From: Palaemon carinicauda
Taxonomy: Eukaryota > Arthropoda > Malacostraca > Decapoda > Palaemonidae
Assembly: GCF_036898095.1 (NCBI RefSeq)
Contig: NC_090767.1
Coordinates: 32,205,172-32,269,171, forward strand
Length of the DNA: 64,000 nt
Direction: 5' to 3'
Numbering within the stretch: position 1 is the first letter of the stretch; every line of letters begins with the position of its first letter. The notes beneath the pieces were generated by a model. The model was given only the letters and a program-made list of their open reading frames with translations, made no database searches and had not been told where the DNA came from. A program made the position numbers and the translations under genes. Below are positions 12,007-24,469 of the stretch, piece by piece.

Positions 12007-12136
12007 ATTCACATAATCAAAGAAGAGTACTCTAGTCTCCTTGAGAAGTAAGACATGGACATCTTCCCATCATATCATCTGACTCATCAAAACTCAAGAG
12101 AACTTGCCCGATCTCCTGTTTGATCACAGTCTTAAG
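12007..12136 (+). other. Exon-like non-coding segment, unit B copy 2
   Basis: Acceptor TTTAATTGCAG ends at 12006 and donor CTTAAG|GTAAGT is at 12137. Stops occur in all three frames. Both splice signals match the copy at 10894-11053. Confidence 0.35.
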
Positions 12137-12364
12137 GTAAGTACAATTGGAGCTTAGCATTTGATCAACAGACAAGTGAAGCAATCCAACTAATTCATAT
12201 ATTTACAAGGAATTATACTGAATACAAAAATACTCCTTATTTCATTCATAACACATACACACTCTCCATAATAAAATGAGTTAATTTGTGAAGATATAAA
12301 GCTGATTTTTCCAACTGCAAATTTTCATATATACAGAATCTATTATTTTCAACATTAACTTAAA

Positions 12365-12468
<104 letters not shown>

Positions 12469-12534
12469 ACTATTTTGCTGTGGCTGAAATTACAACTGTG
12501 AAATAATCTTACATCTAACATTCATATATTTTAG

Positions 12535-12614
12535 TTTCTCTTCCCAAAGTGGAAGATGAAATTAATTAAGCCCTGAAGCATATTCATCATGATGTTGATG
12601 GCCCAAAGTACAGG
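12535..12614 (+). pseudogene. Short coding-like exon, copy 2 (nonsense)
   Basis: Same 80-base exon as at 11391, with acceptor ATATTTTAG and donor CAGG|GTGAGC. The frame is broken by a TAA where the other copies have GAA, so this copy cannot be translated through. The paired terminal exon is intact at 13048. Confidence 0.35.
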
Positions 12615-13047
12615 GTGAGCCATGAACTTGAATACTTGACTCTTTTCATAATTTTATCACTTGTTTCCAAGAATAAAGAACATGCATTTTGGTTCAGAAC
12701 CAGCACATCAGTGTACATTTCACACCTTTCTCCAGTCTGCTTTTCTGTCCACCTGCATGTGCACAATCTCAACAACAGGTCTTCAGGTCTTCTCCTATCA
12801 TGTATCATTCCACATGCTCTTCTCAGGAATTTCATTTCCACTACTCATTATTTTCTGTTCGTCTCTACACCCATTCTATTCTGTAGAGCTGTGCACTCCT
12901 GTTGTCATAGTCAACCTATTTATTAAACATTTCTTAGAACCCCTATAAATAAATTCCTAAATTCCATGTGCTTTGTAATAACTTTTGACTCCTTCTCAAA
13001 GAAAAAATCTACCTTCTCAACCTAAAATCCTATGTTTCTTTCCACAG

Positions 13048-13065
13048 GAATCTGATCCTAAGTGA
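13048..13065 (+). CDS. Terminal exon partner (five codons and stop)
   Basis: Acceptor TTCTTTCCACAG ends at 13047. In phase 0, as left by the 80-base exon, it reads ESDPK and TGA at 13063-13065. The identical arrangement occurs at 26443-26460. The following sequence would be a 3' UTR running to a poly(A) signal near 14328. Inferred from splice signals and paralogue conservation only. Confidence 0.3.
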   Translation, partial: ESDPK

Positions 13066-13599
13066 GAGAAGTCCACAATAGTCCAATGCCAGATTCTGAT
13101 AACAAGCGACAGCTGAGATAAGGTTTACAGTGCCCCAGGAAGGTCCTTTAGTATGAGGCTCTCCACCTTCAGACTCCTGTCCTCAGACTTCCAACTCTGT
13201 CTCTGCCACATGACCCTTATTTCTCACCTGTTCAATGGGGTAACTGTTTGTGAGCAACAAAGCTAGTGCCAATATTCTACCTTAATCCAAAGTACTATTG
13301 ATTTGATTCTTCCTTTGCATTTGGTGAAATGCACAATCTTAAAATTCATTGGAGATTTAGAAAATCTATTACATTTTTTTTTTCAGTTACCAGAAGACAA
13401 GAAAATTTTTCTTCAAAATTTCCAAAATATCTTGGTGCTGTATAATCTTTTCGTTATAATATTTTATCTAAGGCTTACCACGAATGATTTTTTTTGTTGA
13501 TACATACAGTATTCATAGCCCTTATAGATTATATCTTTTCATCACATATTATAGTTATTCCCCTCCACAAAATTGCACTTTTTCTAAATATACATCAGG

Positions 13600-14005
13600 G
13601 CCCATGTACTGCATACCCATTTACAACATAATTTGAATGTACTATTCTTTATACTGTATACCCATTTACGACATAACTTGAATGTACTATTTATCATACC
13701 GTATACCCATTCATGACATGATTTGAATATACTATATTTGTACTCTATACCCATTTACAACAAAATTTGAATATACTATTTTTATACTGTATACTCATTT
13801 ACGTCATAATTTAACTGTACTATTTTCATACTGTATATCAATTTACAAAATAATTGGAATGTACTATTTTCATACTGTATAGCTATTTACGACATAATTC
13901 AATTGTAATATTTTTTTACTGTATATCCATTGACATCATAATATGAATATACTATTTTTATACTCGACACCCATTCACGACACAATTTGAACATACTGTT
14001 TTTGT
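13600..14005. repeat. 44-bp minisatellite, degenerate array
   Basis: About nine diverged units with the core CTGTATACCCATTTACGACA followed by an AT-rich half ending in a TATTTTTATA-like stretch. The same family occurs at 26950-27605, where some units are near-identical. Confidence 0.85.
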
Positions 14006-14327
14006 TATTAAAATATATATTTTGTAGCCTTCTGCAATATTTTTTATTAAGATATAATCTAATGTACTATATATATATCCATCCTTGAATTCAGATTTTC
14101 ACTCAATTCTTGCTCATGAATACAAATAGATTTAATATATATGTTGTGTTATTTGGGGAATATCATTTTGTTGACATATATTCCTATATGATATTGATAA
14201 ATAACCTGGATTATAATTTTTATTTGTGTTAATATGGACAATTTATGCACTGCACCTGATTATATAATTTAATATTAATTTTTACTGATATTTAGACATT
14301 ATACTAATAACATGCTGTTGTTGATAC

Positions 14328-14333
14328 AATAAA
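14328..14333 (+). promoter_or_regulatory. Possible poly(A) signal
   Basis: AATAAA in a conserved context (GATACAATAAATTTATC). It is kept in the paralogous copy at 27952-27957. It would suit a transcript ending after the 13048 exon. Confidence 0.35.
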
Positions 14334-14630
14334 TTTATCTATATTAATAACAGTTTTTTATATAAACCTTTTATTACCATCATAAGGATATTAGTTCAAG
14401 TGGTATGTATATATGGTAAGGAAAGGGGGGGGGGGAGATTCTTAACGTGTACATGTCTTCCTTGTTTCCTTGTTACTTATAATCAACAGATTTGAGTTGA
14501 TGTCACAGAGAAATGTGACGTTGATGCAACAGACAATGTCGCAATTTGATGGTGAAATGATGATGACCTTTTAGATGTGTTTGCTGAGAGAGGAGAAGTC
14601 CCGCTTCTTTGTTAGTCTCGGTGGAGGATG

Positions 14631-14633
<3 letters not shown>

Positions 14634-14713
<80 letters not shown>
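14634..14713. repeat. (CT)n microsatellite
   Basis: CT run matched at the same place in the paralogue at 37014-37083. Confidence 0.97.
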
Positions 14714-14714
<1 letters not shown>

Positions 14715-15387
14715 AAAGTAATTTCATATTGATTTTAATAAATTACAGGAACACTAGAAATATAAAACAACCTCAGTAAGAAGATCTGATTTTCTTCTCT
14801 TAGAAATACATTCCTGATGTGGACTAATAAATTTCCAAATTAAATCTCTAAATTCATGAATCAGTTATTTTCTCTAATGTCTCTATACTTTGACCTTTAA
14901 CCTTTGATCTTACTGTATGTGCTTCTGGTCTGTTTTTCATTTTTGGTGTATATCAATGCATGTAAATAACGACAATTTGTTTAGTTCCATTAAGAAGTTT
15001 CTCTTACGACAAACAATGTCCCCTCAATGTAGAGTGACCAAGTATCGGTCCCTATAACCCAAGGTCTATCTATAAACTAAAAGAATTTGAGGCTTCTTCA
15101 GGAAGGATCCCTTTTGTACATTAAACTACTTCACAAAGCGTCCGGTAATCTGCAACAATAACAACAACAACAACAATCATCTCAAATTTCTAAGAAGCAA
15201 ATCCCCTTCATATTATTCTGAGCGAAAGGTGGAGCATTTTACTTTCCACGTTGCTTTGAAAGATATATGAATTCTTTTGGGGTTTAATCAGAATTAAGTG
15301 ATGCTTACTGAAATCGGTTGGAGATGACCTCCAAATGATTTCCAGTAAAAAATCAGTAAAATATTAAGAAAAAACTATTGGAAGACT
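14714..15387. other. No gene seen
   Basis: AT-rich sequence with a short CAA repeat near 15154-15174. The first 200 bases are shared with 37084-37250. Nothing else is recognised. Confidence 0.6.
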
Positions 15388-15651
15388 TTGTTTTGCGGAG
15401 GACTATTTTTTCCCGATAAGTCCTGCGGCAGAGCAAGGCTCAGTGACACAAGTTTCTGTAGCAAGCATTACCAAAACAACAGATATTCAATTTTTCTCCC
15501 CAATGTCTGTGGTAATATAGTTGATAAGTATTCTCAAATGCTATACATGGTTAGTAAAACCACTGTAAGAGCTGACATAAACAAATGTCAGAGGGTAAAT
15601 AGCAGAACTACAGGCTCATATCGTTATAGCAGTATTTCCTACGCAAATTGA
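15388..15651 (+). other. Unrecognised 87-codon open frame
   Basis: A stand-alone ORF with a Cys/His cluster (DKSCGRARLSDTSFCSKHYQ) that could be part of a small zinc-binding module. There is no homologue I can name, no splice context and no second copy in the window. It may be a chance ORF or part of a decayed element next to the gypsy remnant at 16.2 kb. The 15652-16190 stretch beyond it is AT-rich with nothing recognised. Confidence 0.2.
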
Positions 15652-16315
15652 AAACACCAAATATGGACTAATGTAGTCAGAGCTAAAGTGTGCTGTGTGC
15701 ATTTGCAATGCATTACTTGCTTGAAAATAAATATTTACAGAAATTTGGAAAATGCCATTTTAATAGAGGATTGTTTAAATATATAAGTTGATATTAATAA
15801 ATATTCGATCAGTTTTGAAGAATAGCAAAACATGGTTGGGTTATTAATAGTGAATAAGATATTTCATCTTAAAATTGTAAAAAAAAAATTGTAAGCAAAT
15901 TCTAAATTTACTTATGTGTCAATTTTTGTTCTTTAATCACAGTCACACTTTTTACATATTATTAACAAAATAGTGATAAATACAAGTCTGCTTGATTCTC
16001 AATTGTATTTATATTAATGCAATTTACTTATAAATGTTAAACAGCTGTAAAAATCCATTCTTTCCTATATTCATTTTTTACATTTATGCAATTCTTCATA
16101 TACATAATAAGATTCAACGGATTGAACAAAACCCTGTGTTATGACAGTTAAATATTAAATATTCCGTGGTTTTAAGAACTTTTTTTTTATTATATTAGGC
16201 CGTGGGTGTCATAAAAGACTGATTGAGGAAGTTCAATGCACAATGGATGTACAATTTAATAAAAAATTCTTCTAAATATTGCTGTATAAAAGCACTATGC
16301 AACAACATCAGAGCA

Positions 16316-16681
16316 TCAGTTTGCATCCTCTTTAATATCCATCTTTTGACATAAATCCCTACCCAACAAATTAACATTACTGGAATTTACAATTAAGAAT
16401 TTGTGTTTCAATATTTTGTTACCATAAGTCACATTTACATAAGCTTCTCCACATAAATTTATAGCATTTCCACTGTATCCACGAACACGGTGTTTTGTTG
16501 GAGAAATAACAACACGGGATCTGGCTGCATCACTTGGACATATTGTAGAAACATGACTTCCACTATCAATTTCAAAATCAGCTTTCTGATTGTTAATAAA
16601 ACTGATCAACATATATGGTGAATCAGACATAGGCACAGTGGAGTTTATTCTAAAAATGAATTTACCCTTCGCTGAGAACAT
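16316..16681 (-). CDS. Ty3/gypsy (mag-like) retropepsin, partial pol
   Basis: 121 codons overlapping the end of gag by 37 bases in the -1 frame, the arrangement expected for programmed -1 frameshifting. The aspartic protease signature is visible: FEIDSGSHVSTI with the catalytic Asp at residue 39, and NLLGRDLC near the C terminus (flap-downstream ILG-like motif). Known role: cleavage of the Gag-Pol polyprotein inside the virus-like particle. The ORF stops after DIKEDAN; no RT, RNase H or integrase follows on the minus strand, so the element is 3'-truncated. Confidence 0.8.
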   Translation of the reverse strand: MFSAKGKFIFRINSTVPMSDSPYMLISFINNQKADFEIDSGSHVSTICPSDAARSRVVISPTKHRVRGYSGNAINLCGEAYVNVTYGNKILKHKFLIVNSSNVNLLGRDLCQKMDIKEDAN

Positions 16682-17547
16682 TCACAGCTGTCTTCTACGA
16701 CACTAACATCATCATCCGTCTGGTCACAGCGTGCCATCCCCTTATGCTGCGTTGCCACATTTCCCTGGGGCGTTGCTGCATCCCTCGGAGTTGCTTCAGA
16801 GACCGCATGCAATGACTTTGCAGTGGATTTGCAACACCTAGCAAGGTGACCAGTTTTCTGGCATTTCATGCATTTCAGTTTCATGGCAAAACAATCATTA
16901 GCAAAATGATTCGATTTCTGACCACACCTTATGCAAATATATGAAGTAGGAACCTTTTTAATACCTTTAGCCCTATGTTCAGTAACTTTATAGGTTGTGT
17001 GATGATTGCATTCTGGCTTTATATCCTGGGCATCGGCGGAAAATGTTGCCAGTAGTTTCGCCTTCTCAACACACTCGTTAAATGACTTGTTTTCACAGTC
17101 TTGTAACAAACCACTCAGAATGCTGGCAGACCTTAAGCCACTCACAAATGCATCTCGCAGACACCTGTCCTGACAACAATCTTTATAATTGCAATTTGAA
17201 CACAAGTCATATAATGCACGTGCATAATTTTCAATAGATTCATCCGGAAGTTGTTTCCTATTCAGGAATTGTACCGTTGCACCTATCACACTCCTTTTAA
17301 CCTCATACTGAGCAATTAACTTTTCTTTAATATTTTCGTATGTGGCGTCTGACAGTTTCACTGGCTTAAGTCTCCTTTGCACATCAGTAACGACATTTAC
17401 AGGAAGAGATTTGACCAAAATACTGACCTTCTTAGTACTGTCGTCTCCAGCTTGCTGCAGTAAATCAGCAGATTGAACTGTGAATCTTTCAAGAAACTCA
17501 ACTACAGTTTCTAAGCTAGGATTGAATGCTGGACACTGTGTAGCCAT
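16645..17547 (-). CDS. Ty3/gypsy (mag-like) Gag
   Basis: A 300-codon ORF starting at an ATG about 30 bases after a primer-binding-site-like sequence. The N-terminal half is a helical capsid-like region (VVEFLERF, LPDESIENYARAL). Two CCHC zinc knuckles follow. The first is CIRCGQKSNHFANDC, with five instead of four residues between the second Cys and the His (C205, C208, H214, C219). The second is canonical, CMKCQKTGHLARCC (226-239). Known role: particle assembly and RNA binding. The ORF is uninterrupted, suggesting a fairly recent insertion, although the rest of pol is missing. Confidence 0.8.
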   Translation of the reverse strand: MATQCPAFNPSLETVVEFLERFTVQSADLLQQAGDDSTKKVSILVKSLPVNVVTDVQRRLKPVKLSDATYENIKEKLIAQYEVKRSVIGATVQFLNRKQLPDESIENYARALYDLCSNCNYKDCCQDRCLRDAFVSGLRSASILSGLLQDCENKSFNECVEKAKLLATFSADAQDIKPECNHHTTYKVTEHRAKGIKKVPTSYICIRCGQKSNHFANDCFAMKLKCMKCQKTGHLARCCKSTAKSLHAVSEATPRDAATPQGNVATQHKGMARCDQTDDDVSVVEDSCECSQRRVNSFLE

Positions 17548-17575
17548 GGTTAATCAATTTATTTTCTGTTGTATT

Positions 17576-17586
17576 CCTCGTCGCCA
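17576..17586 (-). promoter_or_regulatory. Primer binding site of the gypsy element
   Basis: On the minus strand TGGCGACGAGG, just downstream of the probable LTR end and upstream of gag. TGGCGAC-type PBS sequences are usual in mag-lineage Ty3/gypsy elements. Confidence 0.55.
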
Positions 17587-17588
17587 CT

Positions 17589-17878
17589 TGTAATATTCCT
17601 GCTTAATCTATATTGTAGTCATTCTCTGTAAAGATGCATGCAGAAAAAGGAAATGAAAAGACGAGTTCTTAAAAAGAGATGTATTCTCTAGTACACGGAG
17701 GCAGACGCTGACTCTATTTCAAATTCAACTGCCCAACGGCTGGAGTCATGACGTAATAAAAACGTCACTACAATAACAGAAAATCATGACGTAATGATAA
17801 CTTCACCACAATAACAGAAAATGGAATTGATCATTAGTTAAGATAAACTAAAGTAATATATAACAATAATGCATTACA
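17589..17878 (-). repeat. Probable 5' LTR of the gypsy element
   Basis: Bounded on the + strand by TGTAAT and ATTACA, perfect 6-bp inverted ends of the TG...CA type, and directly adjoining the PBS. The outer boundary is uncertain because the last 13 bases also occur at 57060, at the edge of the duplicated segment. No second LTR is seen below 16.2 kb. Confidence 0.45.
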
Positions 17879-18109
17879 GCGTGATACAATCATATCTATT
17901 TTCCCTGAGTGAACCAAGCAGACTCCCTTATTGACACTCAAAGCTCTTTCCCCATCCATTACAATACACAAGCTTTTATAAAATCCTCCAAATTCATTGA
18001 CAACTGACTCACGTACAGCATAAATATACTAGATTTTTGTACCACCGTTTAAGGACTTCTTCATCTTCTTAACATAATGGTTGGTTTACACGGTCAGACG
18101 GTTTGTCAA

Positions 18110-19505
18110 ACCAGGTTGTCGGGCCTGCTTGTCAAATGATTCGAAGAGGTGGAGTCAGTCATAAAAGCATAAAGTTTGTGGACAATGAAGCCCCACCCAC
18201 AAAAGTCAGGTGACCCATTCTTGTGTGCGTTGACGCATTCTGGAGTGGGTTGCCAGCGTCTGCAGACTTCCCAGACCTTTTTACTTCTGCAGGCAGTCTT
18301 GTGGTGGCCAAAACGTTGGCAGTTGAAACAGTGTAGGGGCTCAACATCCAGGTCAACTATGGGGAACTTTCCCTAGAGTCCAAGGTCTAATTTTGCTGGA
18401 ATCTTCCCGAGGAAAATGACTATAATTCTCCTGATGCACTGCTTGTGACTGCCAAAAGGGCGTTCTACATGATAAACGTTGCTGCAATCACTGATGAAAG
18501 ACAGCGGCATGTCGGTAGGGAAGTTACAAACAACTGCCTTCTTTAACTTCTTCACTGGATCCAGATAGGTCAATGAAGCCTCCTTCTAGAAGCAGATGGG
18601 ACTGCTGTGGTATTCTGGGGTGATGATAAAAAACCCTTAAGGTTGGTTCTGATTCTGATCTTGATGGTTGTTTTGGATGTTGCAATCAGTTACCGTTGCA
18701 TAGAAGGGTGCCCTTTCCACAGCTGTTAGCTTGAATTTTGGAAGCTAATTTGGGTCGATTGCGGAAGGCTGTGGCTCTGGATCAGTTTTAACAGCTGAAG
18801 TGAGAGTAGAAGTTGCTTTCTCAAGGAGATGAGTCAATCATCTGGTACAGTTGCATTCAGGAAGATGGGTCTCTGCACGAGCAGGGTCCTGCGTGTCAGT
18901 GGCCAGATTAATATCCATGTCAAGACTTAGGGTGCTAGAACGTGGTGAGCCAGCTGGCGCGGAGTCCTGGGCTGGGGCGTTGGCAGGTGGTGTGGTGGTT
19001 CTTCTCTTCTTATTCTTTGCAGGAAGAGTCTCCACAGGAGAGGGAGAGGAGAAAGGAGTGGTGGTAGTAGCTTTGGGAGTGCCCTTATGAGGACGAGGAA
19101 AGGTGTAGGGAAGAGTCCTGTTAGTAGTCTTCTTATCAAGTTATAAAATCATATCAAGTCTGCCAGGAGGATTCCAGTCAGGGATGGCTGTGGTAGTGGA
19201 TTTCAGTGGAAGGGTTTCCTTTTACAATGGATGCTCCCTGTTTCTTCCAGTCATGATGTGGGACATGAGGTTATGGTACAGACTGCACAAGTCATATTTG
19301 CACCTGCATTGTGATTGACAAAGTCATAACTGTACTGCTTAGCTAGTCCCAGTTTTCTAGCCAAGGAGAAGGCATAGTATGCAATGTCTTCTCGGTTTTA
19401 GAGGTATGCTATGCATCTCTTGTAGATATTGCAATAAGCTTGACAGTGGAATTTTTCCCAGACATAGCAGAAATGACAGACGAAAGTGTCATCGAAATTA
19501 CTCAT
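18110..19505 (-). pseudogene. LINE ORF1 (gag-like) remnant, copy 1
   Basis: Reading from an ATG at 19505 downwards. A Cys-rich N-terminal part (FVCHFCYVWEKFHCQAYC) and a short hydrophilic middle are followed by a Pro/Thr-rich linker (18840-19130) and a zinc-knuckle region near 18200-18330 (LHCFNCQRFGHHKTACR, then C and H residues). This is the layout of jockey/I-type LINE ORF1 proteins, which bind the element RNA. Stops and frameshifts (for example a TAA in the N-terminal part) show it is dead. The same remnant occurs at 57300-58613. Confidence 0.6.
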
Positions 19506-19559
19506 CTGTAGGTTAACTGCTAACTGAAGGGGCGAGAACTACAGAACACCAGCAGAAAA

Positions 19560-20245
19560 CCGTACTACAAGCTGGTGTCCCCTGTGCCGGGTAAGCCTGT
19601 GAGGGAACTCGGTGTCAGTTGTGCAGGGTAAACAGGTTCTTGAGCTGGCAGGGAGATCCTCCCCCAGAATGGTATATGGCCGGGACAGAAGTGGCCATAC
19701 ACCCTTGATGAAGAATTGTGCCCTAGGATTACCAACCGCTGTCGGATATATCTTTAGATAGCAATCCTATCCTATCCTTTCGTAAACAGAAGATAATTCA
19801 TCCGGAATGGTGAATTGCTCAGATGTGATATTTTAGACTAGGCTGACTGAATTCTGACAAGTATAGGGTAAGCTTTATCTATGCTATAGTTATGTAAATT
19901 TTAAGCTTTTTTGCCAAAAATATATTTGTTTAAGACTTTTGATTCAGTTTGTAATATATGTGGGTGTATATAGTTCATTGGGACAGGTGTAAACTTACTT
20001 ATTATTTGTCCACTGTCTTTATGGGAACTTGTTCATTTGAACTGAAATGCGAGAATAGGAAGCTAGTTTTACAATTTACTAAATATGATTTAGTGTTATC
20101 TTATTAAGAGTGGAGCTGGTTTGGTAGCAAACATGAGGTTGAGGCTTAGTCTTAGGGTAAGCTAGCTAGGATTACTGCTGCCCCGGTAGTTAAGGATACG
20201 GCTCCTAGGTTATGCTAGGGGAAAACCTTATGTCAATTGGCTTTC
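19560..20245. other. Duplicated non-coding sequence
   Basis: Shared with 58670-59340. It could be the 5' UTR of the minus-strand LINE ORF1 remnant, but no promoter is recognised. Confidence 0.3.
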
Positions 20246-20274
20246 TTATGTTTGTTTTCGTTTTAAAATGAGGG

Positions 20275-20496
20275 TTGTCTGTCGCAAATTTAGAAATTCT
20301 ACACCCAGTCTGTTCCAACATCCTTCAAAGGTTCCGTAATGTATATTATTTCTCAACTGAAAATGAGGAATCAATTTTATGCTGTATGAATCTTTTCTTG
20401 TCCAACTCATCACTACCAGATGACTCTGACAATTTAGCCAACCAGTCATCGCCTGAATACAATTGGGGGTGTATGTATGATAGTGGCTACCTGTAG
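20275..20496 (+). other. Unrecognised open frame shared by both duplicated copies
   Basis: Encodes EILHPVCSN, then SSLPDDSDNLA and SSPEYN. The same reading frame stays open in the other copy (59325-59579, ending at SSPEYN then TAG) despite substitutions and a small indel. The family is not recognised. It may be a remnant of a mobile-element ORF. Confidence 0.2.
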
Positions 20497-20529
20497 GCTA
20501 TGTATTATTATGGCTTACTCAGAATGCAG

Positions 20530-20945
20530 CAGTGTAAAGGGGGTCGCAGGGGGTCGTTAGCCCCCCTTCGGTAAGTAGGTAAGGACATGGATTGTAGGTT
20601 AGGTTAGGTGGGAATGGTTAGGTTAGTTGAAGTCCATTTTTAATCCACGCTGGAGGAACTGGCCGCTGATATACAAAGGCTCCTTGAATCGCATAAGATT
20701 ATTAAGTAACCGATTGTTCGCTTGTATGTCATATTAGATAAGAGATTGTAGAAAGATTGTCGGTTCTTAGAATGCTCAAGACTTAATTACTGATACAACG
20801 TATTGAAAGTTAATAATCTCAGAAGAAAGAGCATTTGTTTGACAAATCCTTGTTTTTAAAATAATGAAAAATTGATAATAAGAAGTTTTTGTTTGGATAT
20901 TGAAAATTTTATACATTATAGAGTTATTTACATATAAGTATTATA
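20530..20945 (+). repeat. Dispersed repeat R, copy 1
   Basis: Begins with GGGGGTCGCAGGGGGTCGTT and its near-palindromic CCCCCCTT, then GTAAGTAGGTAAGGACATGG, a TTAGG-rich stretch, and a conserved block GAGGAACTGGCCGCTGATAT. Related copies lie at 52788-53345 and 59640-60050. The family is not named here; it has no coding capacity. Confidence 0.5.
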
Positions 20946-22361
<1,416 letters not shown>

Positions 22362-22499
22362 ATGTATGTATGTATTTACAACAGTCATGGATAGATACTG
22401 ATAGGTTTTGGGCCCGGGAGCAGACTGATGTTCAAAGATGATGAAGGCAAATATGAATTGTAAGATGTCAGATTCCCTGTTAATCAATGGCAGCAGAAG

Positions 22500-23090
22500 T
22501 TTCATGACGCTATTCCAACAGAGGTGGAGTAGCAGACGCTGACCTGGAAGAAGAACCTATCGCTGAAACTTTTGCCTAAATCATTCAGTATTTGAACGAC
22601 CGCTAATTATCTGAAGTGCTAAGGACGATAAGTTTATGCACAAAACTTACATCTTTAAAGGATTCCTCAACAGAAATTGTGTCTGATTATGTGATTCAAC
22701 CCAACAACGTAGCTGCTACTCTGAAAACTGATGGTGGAGTGATCATTGATAGTTTACTGGTTGCCATTTTGATTAAAGGACGGTGAAGGTATGGAAATCA
22801 CCGATACAAACATCTAAGATTGCAAAGGTTGTATTGAAGTTAAAAATGGTAAATGAAAGGTTAAAAGTACTTGATGATAGGACAAAGCCTCCTTTTGAAC
22901 TAGTACATTTTGACTTTGCATGTCCAGTCGATCCTAAAGATTAAGAAAGTTTTTGGTACGTTATGAATTTCAATGAGGATATATATTTAAAAAAACACCT
23001 ATGCAATGGTTCAATAATAATTTTTGAGAACAAATCCATATTATATTGTATTCTTAATTGCTTTTTCGAGTTTTGAATAATAAGTTTTAT
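22500..23090 (+). pseudogene. Decayed copia-like pol/gag fragment, copy 1
   Basis: Broken frames keep a gag-like piece (LTSLKDSSTEIVSDY, then a DGGVIIDSLLVAILIKG-like stretch) and, further on, an integrase-like start (PPFELVHFDFACPVDP, then ESFWYVMNF), each seen in Ty1/copia polyproteins. Many stops. Shared with 61380-61975. Confidence 0.4.
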
Positions 23091-24469
23091 TGGGTACTTC
23101 ACTATCCCCGTGTCTTAAAGCCCTACGGGCCAACCAAGGGAAAGGCCCGTGCCAACAACAAGTGTTGGCTTTAATACCCCAACAACGTGTCTTAAATATG
23201 GTAAGGCAATCTACACACACACACACAATTACAGGAATCATTAGGAATTTATCTCGAACATGTAACTTTTGAGGAGTACAGACAGAGTTTTGCTCCTAAT
23301 AATCAAAAGAACGTTTCTTAACAAATTGCCTCATTATGACTATTGATATCATCCTCCAGCTTCAAAACTTAAATTTTCCTCCATCATTTGTAGTTAACAG
23401 AAAGAACAAATGTGTTTCCTTACCTAATATTATATCATATCTCAGAATTTGATAACCTGGAGACAAAGGGCAGCAGGTCTATCTTGTGCCGACAAATTAT
23501 CTTGTCTTTTTGATCCATTGTCTTCTCTTCCTTCCCCTGCTTCTTCTTCAGTAAATTCTAGGGACTCATAATGTTATTTTTCTTGTCCATTTATTGTCCG
23601 TCATTTTCATTATATGTTCTGCCCATGTCCTTGTCCTTTTCTTACATGTTCTTAGAATATCCACTACTATATTTTGATCTCTTAGTATCAATGTTGCTCT
23701 TTTTCTCTCAGTATTATTCACATCAATATTCTTTCAATAGCTATTTGATATATGAATAGCCTATGTTCTAAGGCTGCAAGTTTCTGATGCATAAGTTAAA
23801 ACTGGTAAGACCATCTGATTATGTACAAATCCACTTCAGTTTCAGCACGACTAGCGTTAAAAGAATTGCAGTTCAGTATGTAGTTAATTTTGCTCTTAGA
23901 AAAGTAAAAAAGAAAAAAATATTATCAAAATAACGACCCCATGGTTGGCGTATGCAGCACATCCATGTACTGCTTGCAGCAAGATGTTTATTTGTAACCG
24001 AAGAAAACCACAGCAGAGCAAAAACAATTAGGACCTTTTATAAATCATAGATAGTTATGATACTTCAACTTCCCGCCACTAACATACACAATAAATTTTT
24101 CTTTCTAGTTGTCTTGTGTTTATTATGCACTTCTTACCATCACTAATGCTGGAAATCACTCGTTATTGGTTTTTTTCACCATCCACAGTCCAGTGCCCAC
24201 TAGGATCTCTCATAATTGTTATTACCGCATATGGCAGGTGATGTTAAGACAAATACTAACTTACTTTATTTTGATGGCAGCTTTCCCGTCCCATACAGCA
24301 GGGGAACCCCACTCTCTACAGGACCTCCACTGTCATTGTACCTTGTTCGTTCAGAGTATCTAACGTTTCATAATGGGTATTGTTCATTTACTGTTAAATC
24401 GTCATTGTCAAAAGACTCATGAAATAAGAAAGTCTACAGTTTCCTCTAGTGAGCCTTAATGTCTTCAAT
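23091..24469. other. Duplicated sequence, no gene recognised
   Basis: Shared with 61976-63268. Contains only short frames. A 76-base difference between the copies lies near 23115-23200. Confidence 0.5.

Noticed and set aside
20590..20632. Telomeric TTAGG repeat
   Set aside because: Only a few imperfect TTAGG-like units inside a dispersed repeat, not a tandem array.
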